Below are positions 19,741 to 28,819 of a DNA stretch of 64,000 bases, piece after piece. The notes beneath the pieces were generated by a model. That model did no database searches. It saw only the letters and a program-made list of their open reading frames with translations, and was not told the DNA's origin. The position numbers and the translations under genes are program-made. Source of the stretch: Nocardioides piscis (GTDB lineage: Bacteria; Actinomycetota; Actinomycetes; Propionibacteriales; Nocardioidaceae); assembly GCF_011300215.1 (NCBI RefSeq), contig NZ_CP049866.1, forward strand, positions 3,720,669 through 3,784,668, written 5' to 3'. Numbering within the stretch: the first letter of the stretch is position 1; every line of letters starts with the position of its first letter.

Positions 19741-21532
19741 GGCGAGCGAGCTCTTCCTCGACGACCGACGGGTCGAGCTTGGTGAACACCGGCGTCGGCT
19801 TGCCGACCGGTGTCCCCACCACGACTGGTCGCGGGGCCCAGGCGGGCGTCGACGAGTAGTCGCCCGTGATGACGGGATAGGTCACCAGGCCCGCACCGTT
19901 GTCGGGGTCGAGCTCGTCGACCTGGTCGATGCGCGGCATCGGCATGAACTCCCCCTCACCTCCGAAGACGGCGTGCACCTTGTTGGCGGCGTGGGGCAGG
20001 AAGGGCGCGAGCAGGGTGTTGCAGTCGACGACACACTGGGCCGCGACGTGCAACACCGTGGCCAGTCGCTCGCGCTGCGACTCGTCCTTCATCTTGTAGG
20101 GCTCGGTGACGGTGAGATATTTGTTGACCTCACCCACGACCCGCATCGCTTCGGCGATGCCCGCCCGCAGGCGGTGGCGACCCAACAGGTCGCCAACCGT
20201 CTCGAAGCCGCCGCGGACCGCGGCGAGCACGGCTTCGTCGACCGGCTCCAGCGCCGTGGCGGCCGGTATCTCGCCGAAGCTCTTGGCGACCATGGTCGCC
20301 GTGCGGTTGACGAGGTTGCCCCAGCCCGCGACGAGCTCGGAGTTGTTGCGGGTGACGAAGTCTGCCCAGGTGAAGGCGGCGTCCGACGTCTCCGGCCCGG
20401 CAGCGCAGATGAAGTAGCGCAGCGCGTCGGGACCGTAGCGCTCGAGGAAGTCGCCGACATAGAGCACGTGGCCGCGCGAGGTGGAGAACTGCTGGTCGCC
20501 CATCGTGAGGTATTCGGACGAGACCACCTCGGTGGGCAGGTTGAGGACACCGAGGTCCCCCGGCTCCCCGCCGCGCGTCCCCTGGCCGTTGTAGGCGAGC
20601 AGCTCGGCGGGCCAGATCTGGGAGTGGAAGACGATGTTGTCCTTGCCCATGAAGTAGTAGGACAGCGACTCGGGGTCGTTCCACCACGCCCGCCACGCCT
20701 CGGGGTCGCCCGACCGCCGCGCCCACTCGATCGAGGCCGAGAGATAGCCGACGACCGCGTCGAACCAGACATAGAGCCGCTTCGTCGGCTGGTCCTCCCA
20801 GCCCGGGACCGGGATCCCCCAGTCGATGTCGCGCGTCATCGCTCGCGGCCTGATCTCCTTGAGGATGTTCTGGCTGAACCTGATCACGTTGGGACGCCAA
20901 TGCCCCTCGGCCGCACGTGCGTCCAGCCACCGGGTCAACGCGTCGGCCAGGGCAGGCAGGTCGAGCAGGAAGTGCTGGGTGTCGACGAACTTCGGCGTCT
21001 CGCCGTTGATCTTCGACCGGGGGTCGATCAGCTCGGTCGGGTCGAGCTGGTTGCCGCAGTTGTCGCACTGGTCGCCGCGCGCATCGGCATACGAGCAGAT
21101 CGGGCACGTGCCCTCGATGTAGCGGTCGGGCAGGGTCCGTCCCGTGGAGGGGCTGATCGCCGCCTGCGTGGTCTGCTCGACCATGTAGCCGTTGGCCAGG
21201 CACACCTCGAACATGGACTGGACCACGGAGTAGTGGTTGCCGGTCGTGGTGCGCGTGAAGAGGTCGTAGGACAGTCCGAGCCCGGCGAGGTCCTCGACGA
21301 TGATGGCGTTGTTGGTGTTGGCCAGGTCGAGCGCGCCCACGCCCTCCTTGTCGGCGGTCACCAGGATCGGAGTGCCGTGCTCGTCGGTGCCGCTGACCAT
21401 GAGCACGTCGTGGCCGGCCATCCGCATGTAGCGGCTGAACACGTCGGACGGCACTCCGAACCCGGCCACGTGGCCGATGTGGCGCGGGCCGTTGGCATAG
21501 GGCCAGGCAACTGCGGAGAGGACGTGTGTCAT
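19733..21532 (-). CDS. metG: Methionine--tRNA ligase
   Basis: Class I synthetase that charges initiator and elongator tRNA-Met. The 599-residue protein has the HIGH-type motif HIGHVAG near residue 18, a four-cysteine zinc knuckle CPIC and CDNC around residues 143-159, the KMSKS-equivalent loop FSTSRGH, and an alpha-helical anticodon-binding domain. No C-terminal EMAP/tRNA-binding domain is present. The KMSKS variant FSTSR is normal in this subgroup. The gene diverges from the GPP34 gene across 68 bases. Confidence 0.97.
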   Translation of the reverse strand: MTHVLSAVAWPYANGPRHIGHVAGFGVPSDVFSRYMRMAGHDVLMVSGTDEHGTPILVTADKEGVGALDLANTNNAIIVEDLAGLGLSYDLFTRTTTGNHYSVVQSMFEVCLANGYMVEQTTQAAISPSTGRTLPDRYIEGTCPICSYADARGDQCDNCGNQLDPTELIDPRSKINGETPKFVDTQHFLLDLPALADALTRWLDARAAEGHWRPNVIRFSQNILKEIRPRAMTRDIDWGIPVPGWEDQPTKRLYVWFDAVVGYLSASIEWARRSGDPEAWRAWWNDPESLSYYFMGKDNIVFHSQIWPAELLAYNGQGTRGGEPGDLGVLNLPTEVVSSEYLTMGDQQFSTSRGHVLYVGDFLERYGPDALRYFICAAGPETSDAAFTWADFVTRNNSELVAGWGNLVNRTATMVAKSFGEIPAATALEPVDEAVLAAVRGGFETVGDLLGRHRLRAGIAEAMRVVGEVNKYLTVTEPYKMKDESQRERLATVLHVAAQCVVDCNTLLAPFLPHAANKVHAVFGGEGEFMPMPRIDQVDELDPDNGAGLVTYPVITGDYSSTPAWAPRPVVVGTPVGKPTPVFTKLDPSVVEEELARLG

Positions 21533-21600
21533 GCGGGGAATCCTAGTGACGCCCCGCTGGCCAGCCGCACCGCACCGACGGCTGCGCTAGCGTCAGCGCC

Positions 21601-22299
21601 GTGTCGACGCTGATCGCCGAAGACCTGCTGCTGCTCCTCCTCGACGACGAGACGGGCCGCCTTGCCCACTCGGACAAGATCCGGCCGCTGCTCGGCGGCG
21701 CGCTGCTCATCGAGCTCGCGCTGGCGGGCCGGGTCGAGGTCGAGGACAAGACCAGCATGTGGAGCACCGCGAAGGTGGTGGTGCCCGAGACACCGCCGCC
21801 CGACGACCCGGCGGCGCAGGACCCTGTGCTCGGAGCCGCACTGGAGCTGGTCCGCGACCGGCCGCGGGCTGCCAGGGACCTCGTCGACCGGCTCGGCAAG
21901 GGCTCCAAGGAGACGCTGCTCGACCGGCTCGCCGATCGCGGTCTCGTCCGTCCGGTCACCGGCAAGGTCCTCGGGCTCTTCCCACGGACCACCTGGCCGG
22001 CCATCGACCGGGAGCACGAGGCAGCCGTGCGCAGGCGACTGCAGGATGTCCTGGTGCAGGGCCTGGTGCCGGACGAAAGAACCGCTGCCATCGTCGCCCT
22101 GCTGTCCACGGTCGATCACGCCCACAAGGTCGTCGACCGGGGCGACCTCTCGACCAGGCAGGTCAAGAAGCGGGCCAAGGAGATCGCAGCGGGCGCCTGG
22201 GCGGCGCAGGCCGTCAGGGACGCGGTGAAGGCTGCCCAGGCGGCCACGACCGCCGCGGTCGTGGCAGGCGCGACCGTGGCCGCCGCCGCGGGCGGCTGA
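21601..22299 (+). CDS. GPP34 / GOLPH3-like protein
   Basis: A 232-residue member of the GPP34 family, whose eukaryotic members (GOLPH3, Vps74) bind phosphatidylinositol 4-phosphate on Golgi membranes. The N terminus LIAEDLLLLLLDDETGRL and the segment GGALLIELALAGRVEVED are the characteristic first helices, and DRLADRGLVRPVTGKVLGLF follows the family pattern. The C terminus is alanine-rich (TTAAVVAGATVAAAAGG) and could be membrane-associated. Bacterial homologues are found mainly in actinobacteria and have no firm function. The GTG start is 68 bases from metG. It ends one base from the convergent DsbA-like gene. Confidence 0.85.
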   Translation: MSTLIAEDLLLLLLDDETGRLAHSDKIRPLLGGALLIELALAGRVEVEDKTSMWSTAKVVVPETPPPDDPAAQDPVLGAALELVRDRPRAARDLVDRLGKGSKETLLDRLADRGLVRPVTGKVLGLFPRTTWPAIDREHEAAVRRRLQDVLVQGLVPDERTAAIVALLSTVDHAHKVVDRGDLSTRQVKKRAKEIAAGAWAAQAVRDAVKAAQAATTAAVVAGATVAAAAGG

Positions 22300-22300
22300 C

Positions 22301-22900
22301 TCAGCTGAAGTCGAGGTCGCCGGAGCGGGTGCGCTTGAGCTCGTAGAAGTAGGGGAACTTGGCCACGGCCACGCACCCGTCCCACAGGTCGACCGCGTCC
22401 TGACCCCTGGGGATCTTGCTCAGCACCGGGCCGAAGAACGCTGACCCATCGATGTGGATCGTCGGCGTGCCGACGTCGTCCCCCACTGCGTCCATGCCCT
22501 CGTGGTGGGACTTCGCCACCGCGTCGTCGAGGGAGGTGTCGTCCATCGCCTCGACCAGGTCGGCGTCCATCCCGGCCTCGGCCAGGGCTGCGACCACCAT
22601 CTCGCGGTCGAGGGCGGCGCCCTGCAGGTGGATGCGGTTGCCCATGGCGGTGTAGAGGTCGAGCAAGCGGGTGTTGCCGTGACGCTCCTCGGCGGCGATG
22701 CAGACGCGGACCGGGCCCCACGCGGGCTCGAGCATCTTGCGGTAGTCGTCGGGGATGTCCTTGTCCTTGTTGAGGTATGCCAACGACATCACGTGCCACG
22801 TCACCTCGATGTCGCGCTGTTCCGCCACCTCCAGCAGCCAGCGCGAGGAGATCCAGGCGAACGGGCACAGCGGGTCGAACCAGAAGTCTGCAGCAGTCAT
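22301..22900 (-). CDS. DsbA-family thioredoxin-fold protein with CPFA motif
   Basis: A 199-residue cytoplasmic protein related to the mycothiol-linked DsbA-like group. It begins MTAADFWFDPLCPFAWISS: the first active-site cysteine is present, but the second position of the CxxC is alanine. The long helical insert contains LEPAWGPVRVCIAAEE, and the cis-proline loop is GTPTIHIDG. With one cysteine it cannot form the usual disulfide and would more likely act by a mixed disulfide with a low-molecular-weight thiol, which is inference. An in-frame start 54 bases upstream is possible but less likely. Confidence 0.82.
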   Translation of the reverse strand: MTAADFWFDPLCPFAWISSRWLLEVAEQRDIEVTWHVMSLAYLNKDKDIPDDYRKMLEPAWGPVRVCIAAEERHGNTRLLDLYTAMGNRIHLQGAALDREMVVAALAEAGMDADLVEAMDDTSLDDAVAKSHHEGMDAVGDDVGTPTIHIDGSAFFGPVLSKIPRGQDAVDLWDGCVAVAKFPYFYELKRTRSGDLDFS

Positions 22901-22949
22901 GCGTCTCACGTTAGGGCACGGCTCCTGAGCGCGCCCGACCTGAGCAGGG

Positions 22950-22989
22950 CACAAGGAGCGGCCCGGTGAGACCGGGGCCGCTCCTTGTG
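22950..22989 (-). terminator. Terminator-like hairpin after the secreted protein gene
   Basis: Arms CACAAGGAGCGGCCCGG and CCGGGGCCGCTCCTTGTG pair over about 17 bp with a single bulged G and a loop of about four bases. It lies 20 bases after the secreted-protein stop on the minus strand and before the DsbA-like start. No clear T-tract follows, so it may act as a weaker terminator or as 3'-end protection. Confidence 0.7.
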
Positions 22990-23008
22990 GTGCTGGGGTG
23001 TGGCGCGA

Positions 23009-23617
23009 TCAGGCCTTGGGACTGAACTTGGCCGTCATCGTGTTCCCCGGTCCCGGGACGATCGCGTTGATGATCGGCGTGACCAGCAGACCGCAGCGGG
23101 CGAACTTGCCGAGCTCGTAGGTGCCGCTGAAGGTGCTGCCGTTGATCAGGTCGACCGTGCCGCCGATGCTGGTGGTGACGGGCTGGGCGGTCTGGCAGGT
23201 GTTGCCCACCAGGTTGAGCCACGGAGCGATGACCGGTCGGATGGACACCAGCTGAACGTTGAAGGACGCCACTGTCGAAGCCTGCATCGTCGCGAGGTCG
23301 ACGGTGCCGGTCACCGGGGCGGCCTGCTTCATCGCGAACGTGATGTTCGCGAGCGGAAGCTGCCCGATGTCGAGGCGCTTGCTGGCCTGCGGGAGCGACA
23401 GGTCGCCGCTCAGCTCACTGGTCCCCAGGTCGAAGCCACCGACGAACGAGCCGGTGGGGATGACCACCGTCTGGTCCAGCTTCTTCAGCGTCGTGGTCGC
23501 GTCGACCTTCCAGTCGATCGGGACGACCGGGTCGGCGTGGGCCGGCGCCGCCGACAGCGCCCCCACCCCGATGACGCCGATCGAGACCACGCGAGCGATG
23601 AACCTCTTGCCAAGCAT
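23009..23617 (-). CDS. Secreted protein of unknown function
   Basis: A 202-residue exported protein. ATG at 23617 follows a GGGAG site and begins a Sec-type signal peptide (MLGKRFIARVVSIGVIGVGA, cleavage likely after APAHA). The mature part is beta-strand-like: DWKVDATTTLKKLDQTVVIP and LASASTVASF-type segments rich in Thr and Val, with two cysteines (in GNTCQT and FARCGLL) that could form a disulfide. It resembles small all-beta secreted proteins of actinobacteria but no family is firmly recognised. It stands alone, with its own terminator-like hairpin, and diverges from pepN. Confidence 0.78.
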   Translation of the reverse strand: MLGKRFIARVVSIGVIGVGALSAAPAHADPVVPIDWKVDATTTLKKLDQTVVIPTGSFVGGFDLGTSELSGDLSLPQASKRLDIGQLPLANITFAMKQAAPVTGTVDLATMQASTVASFNVQLVSIRPVIAPWLNLVGNTCQTAQPVTTSIGGTVDLINGSTFSGTYELGKFARCGLLVTPIINAIVPGPGNTMTAKFSPKA

Positions 23618-23779
23618 ATTTTTCTCCCTCCCAGAAGAAACACGGTGTGTGTCGGGGCTCAATGTGACCGGTTTTGCATTTGGTGTCAACGAAGTTGTCA
23701 CCGCGCGTTACATCTGTTGCCAAACTGGGGAGAACTGCTCGGATATGACCGCGGCCACGGCGGGTGATTGGATGCGCCC

Positions 23780-26326
23780 ATGCCTGGAACCAACCTCACC
23801 CGGGACGAAGCCGCCACCCGCGCCTCGCTCCTGGACGTCACGTCGTACACCATCGACCTGGACCTGACCACGGGTGCGGAGACCTTCACGTCCACCACCA
23901 CCCTCGCGTTCAGCAGCCGGGAGGTCGGCGCCAGCACCTTCGCGGACCTCGACGGCGCCGAGGTCCGCGCGATCACGCTCAACGACCGCCAGCTCGACCC
24001 GGCGGCCGTCTACAGCGACAGCCGCATCGTCCTCGACGACCTGCAGGCCGACAACACACTGGTCGTCACCGCCGACTGCCCCTACTCCAACACGGGCGAG
24101 GGCCTGCACCGCTTCGTCGACCCCGCCGACGACCGCGTCTACCTCTACAGCCAGTTCGAGGTGCCGGACGCGCGCCGCGTGTTCACCACCTTCGAGCAGC
24201 CCGACCTCAAGTCGGTCTTCACCTTCAACGTCACGGCCCCCAGTCACTGGCGGGTCGTCTCGACGTCCCCCACCCCCGAGCCGCACGACCTCGGCGATGG
24301 CAAGGCCGTGTGGAACTTCCCGGTCACCGAGCGGATGTCGACCTACATCACCGCAGTCGTGGCCGGCGAGTACCACGAGGTCCTCGACACGTACAAGGGC
24401 AAGTTCGGCACCATCCCGCTGGGCCACTACTGCCGGCAGTCGCTGGTCGAGCACATGGACACCGACGCGCTCGTCGAGCTGACCAAGCAGAGCTTCGCCT
24501 TCTTCGAGGAGAAGTTCGACTACCCCTACCCCTTCCACAAGTACGACCAGCTCTACGTCCCCGAGTACAACATGGGGGCGATGGAGAACGCGGGCTGCGT
24601 GACACTGCGCGACGAATACCTCCCCCGCTCACGACAGCCCCGGTCCTTCTTCGAGTTCCGGGCCTCGGTCATCACCCACGAGATGGCCCACATGTGGTTC
24701 GGCGACCTCGTCACGATGAAGTGGTGGGACGACCTGTGGCTCAACGAGTCGTTCGCCGAGTGGGCCTGCTACTGGTGCGAGGCCGAGGCCACCGAGTTCA
24801 CCGACGCGTGGACGGGTTTCGCCAACGCCCGCAAGCAGACCGGCTATCGCGCGGACCAGCTGCCCTCGACGCACCCGATCGCGGCCGACAACGTCGACCT
24901 GCACGCGGTCGAGGTCAACTTCGACATGATCACCTACGCCAAGGGCGCGTCGGTGCTCAAGCAGCTCGTCGCGTGGGTGGGACTCGATGCGTTCGTGGAG
25001 GGCATCCGCCAATACTTCAAGGACCACGCCTTCGGCAACACCGAGTTCTCCGACCTGCTGAGCGCACTCGAGAAGTCGTCGGGGCGCGAGCTCCACAGCT
25101 GGGCCCAGGAATGGCTCCAGACCGCGGGCGTCAACACCCTCGCTCCCGTCTTCGAGCTCGACGCCGACGGCAACTACGCCTCGTTCTCGGTCGCCCAGAC
25201 GGCGCACCCCGACTGGCCGACCCTGCGTCGACACCGTCTCGGCATCGGCCTCTACGACAATGACGACAACGGCACCCTCGTCCGACGCGACTACCTCGAG
25301 GTGGACGTGGACGGCGCCTTCACCGCGGTCGATGCCCTCGTGGGCGAAGCCCAGCCTGCGCTGCTCCTCCTCAACGACGAGGACCACGCCTACGCCAAGA
25401 TCAGGCTCGACGAGCGTTCGCTCGCCACAGTGATGGGCAACCTCTCCAAGCTCGACGACTCACTGGCCCGCGCCCTGGTGTGGGGCGCCGCCTGGGACAT
25501 GACCCGCGACGCCGAGATGACGGCCACCGACTGGGTGCGGCTCGTGCTCGCCAACATCGGCTCCGAGACGGACTCGTGGGGCCTGAGCCGGATCCCGGGG
25601 CTGGCTGCATCCGCAGTCCACCGCTACTCCGCCCCCGCGACCCGCGGCACGCTGAAGTCGGAGTGGGAGCAAGGCGTACGCCAGCTCTTCCTCGACGCCG
25701 AGCCGGGCAGCGACCACCAGCTCACGTTTGCCCGCACCTTCTTCGGTGCTGCGCACAGCGAAGGGGCCCTGGACGACCTGGCAGCGCTCCTGGACGGCTC
25801 GTTGGTGGTGGACGGACTGGCTGTCGACCAGGACCTGCGCTGGGGCCTGGTGACGTCCCTGGCTCGCGCTGGCCGCTTCGGCGCTGCGGAGATCGACGCC
25901 GAGCTGGCCCGCGACAACACCATCGAGGGCAAGGAGAAGGCTGCCGCGGCCCGCGTCGCCCGACCGACGGCCGAGGCCAAGGCGGCCGGCTGGTCAGCGA
26001 TCCTCGACCCCGCCACCCCCAACGAGACGTCGCGCGAGATGGTCCTGTCGATCTTCCGCAGCGACCAGGACGAGGTCGTGGCGCCATACGTCGAGAAGTT
26101 CCTGGCAGCCGCCGAGACGGTGATCGACGACCTCGGGTTCCACAAGGCCTCGGTGGTGCTGGAGTACGGCTTCCCCATAGCCGTGGGCTCCTCCGAGGTG
26201 GTCGCGCGCCTCGACCAGTGGCTGGCCGACAACTCCGCCCCCAAGGGAGCCCAGCGCTACGTGGCCGAGGCGCGTGCAGACATCGCCCGGGCCCTGGCCG
26301 CGCAGGAGCGCGACGCGCAGGGCTGA
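23780..26326 (+). CDS. pepN: Aminopeptidase N (M1 family metallopeptidase)
   Basis: Zinc aminopeptidase that removes N-terminal residues from peptides. The 848-residue protein has the exopeptidase motif GAMEN (in NMGAMENAGCV), the zinc site HEMAHMWFGD with the third ligand in NESFAEW 18 residues later, and the ERAP1-like C-terminal helical domain. There is no signal peptide, so it is cytoplasmic, fitting peptide turnover downstream of Clp-type proteases. ATG at 23780 is used; an in-frame TTG lies 12 bases upstream. Confidence 0.97.
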   Translation: MPGTNLTRDEAATRASLLDVTSYTIDLDLTTGAETFTSTTTLAFSSREVGASTFADLDGAEVRAITLNDRQLDPAAVYSDSRIVLDDLQADNTLVVTADCPYSNTGEGLHRFVDPADDRVYLYSQFEVPDARRVFTTFEQPDLKSVFTFNVTAPSHWRVVSTSPTPEPHDLGDGKAVWNFPVTERMSTYITAVVAGEYHEVLDTYKGKFGTIPLGHYCRQSLVEHMDTDALVELTKQSFAFFEEKFDYPYPFHKYDQLYVPEYNMGAMENAGCVTLRDEYLPRSRQPRSFFEFRASVITHEMAHMWFGDLVTMKWWDDLWLNESFAEWACYWCEAEATEFTDAWTGFANARKQTGYRADQLPSTHPIAADNVDLHAVEVNFDMITYAKGASVLKQLVAWVGLDAFVEGIRQYFKDHAFGNTEFSDLLSALEKSSGRELHSWAQEWLQTAGVNTLAPVFELDADGNYASFSVAQTAHPDWPTLRRHRLGIGLYDNDDNGTLVRRDYLEVDVDGAFTAVDALVGEAQPALLLLNDEDHAYAKIRLDERSLATVMGNLSKLDDSLARALVWGAAWDMTRDAEMTATDWVRLVLANIGSETDSWGLSRIPGLAASAVHRYSAPATRGTLKSEWEQGVRQLFLDAEPGSDHQLTFARTFFGAAHSEGALDDLAALLDGSLVVDGLAVDQDLRWGLVTSLARAGRFGAAEIDAELARDNTIEGKEKAAAARVARPTAEAKAAGWSAILDPATPNETSREMVLSIFRSDQDEVVAPYVEKFLAAAETVIDDLGFHKASVVLEYGFPIAVGSSEVVARLDQWLADNSAPKGAQRYVAEARADIARALAAQERDAQG

Positions 26327-26353
26327 CAGCCCTGTCGCCGGTCTCGTCCGGCG

Positions 26354-26737
26354 TCAGACGCCGGCGTGCAGGGTGTGCTGGGGGCGGGCGTGCTCGGCCA
26401 GCATCGCGACGCCGTGCTTGAGACCCCCGACGAGGTCGTCGGCGGCGAAGTGCGACTGCATCGCAAAGATCGACAGCTCGACCTCGCGATCGGTCAGGTG
26501 GCGGCGCACATCGTTGCCGGTGACGACCTGGATCAGCCGCGCTCGGGGGTCCACCATGACGAGGATGCTCCGGGTCGGCGCCACGAGTGACGAGTGCAGG
26601 CGCGTGGCGTGAGCACGCGAGTCGTCCTCGGCAGTGCCGACGAAGACCGAGAACTCGAAGCGGCAGGACTGCTCGGCGGCGCGGATCGTCTTGTCCAGCT
26701 CCGCCAGGTCGCGTGAGCTCAGCTCACCAGCTGCCAC
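26354..26737 (-). CDS. DUF5130 / TPM-like protein
   Basis: A 127-residue protein of an actinobacterial family related to the TPM domain. Core segments are LDKTIRAAEQSCRFEFSVFVG, ILVMVDPRARLIQVVTGNDV and LTDREVELSIFAMQSHFAADD, an alternating strand/helix pattern. The GTG start at 26737 overlaps the end of the upstream membrane protein gene by 14 bases, so the pair is likely co-translated. Function unknown; TPM relatives act in envelope or photosystem repair elsewhere, so a link to the membrane partner is plausible but unproven. Confidence 0.78.
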   Translation of the reverse strand: MAAGELSSRDLAELDKTIRAAEQSCRFEFSVFVGTAEDDSRAHATRLHSSLVAPTRSILVMVDPRARLIQVVTGNDVRRHLTDREVELSIFAMQSHFAADDLVGGLKHGVAMLAEHARPQHTLHAGV

Positions 26738-27104
26738 GGGCTCCGCCAGTCTCGCTGGTCGTGCTCTCGCTCGCGGCGAGCTCCTTGGTGCCTGAGCGGG
26801 GCCCGCCCAGCCACTGGTCCTGCGGGCCACCGGCCGGGGTGAGCTTCTCGCCCCGGACCAGGGCCGGGAGGTAGACCGCCATGGCGATCAGGACGAAGAG
26901 CAGCAGCGGCACACCGGCCAGCAGGAGCAAGGCGTCGAGCATGTCGACACTGCCAGGGGCATCGCTCCAGCCCTCGGCGGGGTCGGCGTGCGCCGGAGTG
27001 GCGAGCTGCACCGCGCCCAGAACGGCCAGCGGGAGACTGGCGCGGACGAGGGACCGGGCAGTGACGAGGCTGAGGTTTGAGCGCGCGGGCGTGGTCACCC
27101 GCAC
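26724..27104 (-). CDS. Small exported membrane protein
   Basis: A 126-residue protein with a long N-terminal export signal (SLPLAVLGAVQLATPAHA) followed by one strong membrane segment (ALLLLAGVPLLLFVLIAMAV). The C-terminal 45 residues are hydrophilic, with GGPQDQWLGGPRSGTKELAA. It does not match a family I can name. Two closely spaced GTG codons (27104 and 27098) are possible starts. It overlaps the DUF5130 gene, suggesting a two-gene unit at the membrane. Confidence 0.72.
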   Translation of the reverse strand: MRVTTPARSNLSLVTARSLVRASLPLAVLGAVQLATPAHADPAEGWSDAPGSVDMLDALLLLAGVPLLLFVLIAMAVYLPALVRGEKLTPAGGPQDQWLGGPRSGTKELAASESTTSETGGARGSW

Positions 27105-27221
27105 ACGATATCGGCAACGACGGCCGGCTCCACCCGCCGGTCGGGGTCGGATCGCTCACACCGGCGCGCCGCACGAGGTCGACGACTTGGGTTCGGGCAC
27201 CCAATCGACATACTGGCGGGC

Positions 27222-28634
27222 ATGCTTTCGCTCTCCGAGTCCTGCGCAGAAGGCGAAGACATCTGCGAATGGGTCCACACCGAGACCGACAACGCCACCT
27301 TGGCCAACCTCGCCGACTGGCTGGTGGGCAAGCCGAGCGCCCTGCTGGGGCTCGCGCTGCTCGGACTTGCGATCAGGTGGGTCCTGCACAGGATCATCGA
27401 TCGTCTGGTCAAGCGTGCCGAGCACGGGATGCTGCCCGACCGCCTGAGTCGCGCAGTCACCGGCGGAAAGGTCGGGACAGCCCTCAACCTGCATGAGGCG
27501 GCAGGGACGACCCGACGGGTCCAGCGTGCACAGACGATGGGGACGCTGCTGAAGAGCGTCGTGACCGGCATCGTGCTGGCGGTCGTCGTGACGATGATGC
27601 TCAGCGAGATCGGCGTGAACATCGCCCCCATCATCGCCAGTGCCGGCATCCTGGGCCTGGCGATCGGCTTCGGTGCGCAGAGCCTGGTCTCGGACTTCCT
27701 CTCCGGGATCTTCATGATCTTCGAGGACCAGTACGGCGTCGGCGACGAGGTCGACCTCGGCGAAGCCGTGGGGACCGTCGAGGCCGTGAGCCTGCGCGTC
27801 ACCCGGCTCCGGGACGTCAACGGCACCGTCTGGTATGTGCGCAACGGCGAGATCCTCCGCGTCGGCAACATGAGCCAGAACTGGGCGCGCACGGTGCTCG
27901 ACATCAGCGTCGCCTACGGCGAGGACATCGCCCGGGTGCAGCGCGTGCTGACCGACGTCGCCCACGACCTGTGGGACGACGACGACTTCAAGGGCCGGGT
28001 GATCGAGGAGCCGTCCGTGTGGGGCGTCCAGGACCTCGGGCCCGACGCGGTGGTCGTGCGGGTGGCGCTCAAGACAGCTCCGCTCGAGCAGTGGGCCGTC
28101 GCACGCGAGATGCGCCAACGGATCAAGGCCCGCTTCGACCACGAGGGAATCGAGATGCCGTTCGCCCAGCGGGTCGTGTGGATGCGAGACGCCCGGGAGC
28201 AACCCGTCCCCTCGGCCCCGAGCAGCAGGACGACCAGCCCCCGGCGAAGGGTCCGGCCCGGGCCGAGGGTCCGGCCTGAGCCGGACCCCCGGCGAGGATC
28301 TCGTCAGGCCAGGGCTGCGTCGAGGGTGATGTCGACGGACAGGGCCTGTGAGACGGGGCAGCCCGCCTTGGCGGCCTCGGCCAGCTCGACGAACTTGTCG
28401 TTGTCGATGCCCTCCACGACTCCGCGCACGGTGAGCTTGATGCCGGTGATGCCGGTGCCCGGCGTGAAGTCGACGTCCGCACTGGTGTCGAGCGAGGTCG
28501 CCGGGGTGTCGTTCTTGGCGAGGCCGTTGGAGAACGCCATCGAGAAGCACGACGAGTGCGCGGCCGCGATGAGCTCCTCGGGGCTGGTCTTGCCGCTGGG
28601 CTCCTCGGTCCGCGCGGGCCATGAGACGTCATAG
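27222..28634 (+). CDS. MscS-type mechanosensitive channel (3' end probably frameshifted)
   Basis: Small-conductance mechanosensitive channel that releases solutes on osmotic downshock. Membrane segments are visible at SALLGLALLGLAIRWVL and TLLKSVVTGIVLAVVVTMML, and the pore helix at IIASAGILGLAIGFGAQSLVSDFLSG, followed by the beta domain (DVNGTVWYVRNGEI). Family similarity ends near residue 330, MPFAQRVVWMRDARE. The literal frame then runs on for about 140 codons, antisense through the osmC gene, to 28634. If one C is added to the CCCC run at 28216-28219, the frame instead reads PEQQDDQPPAKGPARAEGPA and stops at 28279, just before osmC. That end is considered the real one. Confidence 0.85.
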   Translation: MLSLSESCAEGEDICEWVHTETDNATLANLADWLVGKPSALLGLALLGLAIRWVLHRIIDRLVKRAEHGMLPDRLSRAVTGGKVGTALNLHEAAGTTRRVQRAQTMGTLLKSVVTGIVLAVVVTMMLSEIGVNIAPIIASAGILGLAIGFGAQSLVSDFLSGIFMIFEDQYGVGDEVDLGEAVGTVEAVSLRVTRLRDVNGTVWYVRNGEILRVGNMSQNWARTVLDISVAYGEDIARVQRVLTDVAHDLWDDDDFKGRVIEEPSVWGVQDLGPDAVVVRVALKTAPLEQWAVAREMRQRIKARFDHEGIEMPFAQRVVWMRDAREQPVPSAPSSRTTSPRRRVRPGPRVRPEPDPRRGSRQARAASRVMSTDRACETGQPALAASASSTNLSLSMPSTTPRTVSLMPVMPVPGVKSTSALVSSEVAGVSFLARPLENAIEKHDECAAAMSSSGLVLPLGSSVRAGHETS

Positions 28635-28726
28635 GTGCCGAGGCCTGAGGAGTCGAGGGTGACCTTGCCTGCACCCTCGAAGAGGGTGCCTTCCCAGTGG
28701 GTGCTTGCGGTACGGGTGGTGGGCAT
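28304..28726 (-). CDS. osmC: OsmC-family peroxiredoxin
   Basis: Thiol peroxidase that reduces organic hydroperoxides. The 140-residue protein has both redox cysteines of the family, in AAHSSCFSMAFS and AAKAGCPVSQAL, and the N-terminal strand WEGTLFEGAGKVTLDSSG. ATG at 28726 has a GGAG site six bases upstream. It is convergent with the MscS gene, whose real end is probably only 24 bases away, and diverges from the haemoglobin gene over 93 bases. Confidence 0.93.
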   Translation of the reverse strand: MPTTRTASTHWEGTLFEGAGKVTLDSSGLGTYDVSWPARTEEPSGKTSPEELIAAAHSSCFSMAFSNGLAKNDTPATSLDTSADVDFTPGTGITGIKLTVRGVVEGIDNDKFVELAEAAKAGCPVSQALSVDITLDAALA

Positions 28727-28819
28727 GGAGGCTCCTTGAGCAGTGGGAACAGATGGTCGGTGATCGAGTCTTCCACGCCCCGTTTTCCTGTCCCTCCGGG
28801 TCCCAGCCACAATGGAGGC

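Noticed and set aside
17110..19785. A long plus-strand open frame of about 890 codons opposite rpiB, the esterase, the LURP-one gene and a GNAT
   Set aside because: It is antisense to several well-supported genes, has no domain and reflects high G+C content in a shifted frame.
23683..23701. Near-palindrome GTGTCAACGAAGTTGTCAC in the divergent gap before pepN
   Set aside because: One mismatched pair and no second site; too weak to call an operator.
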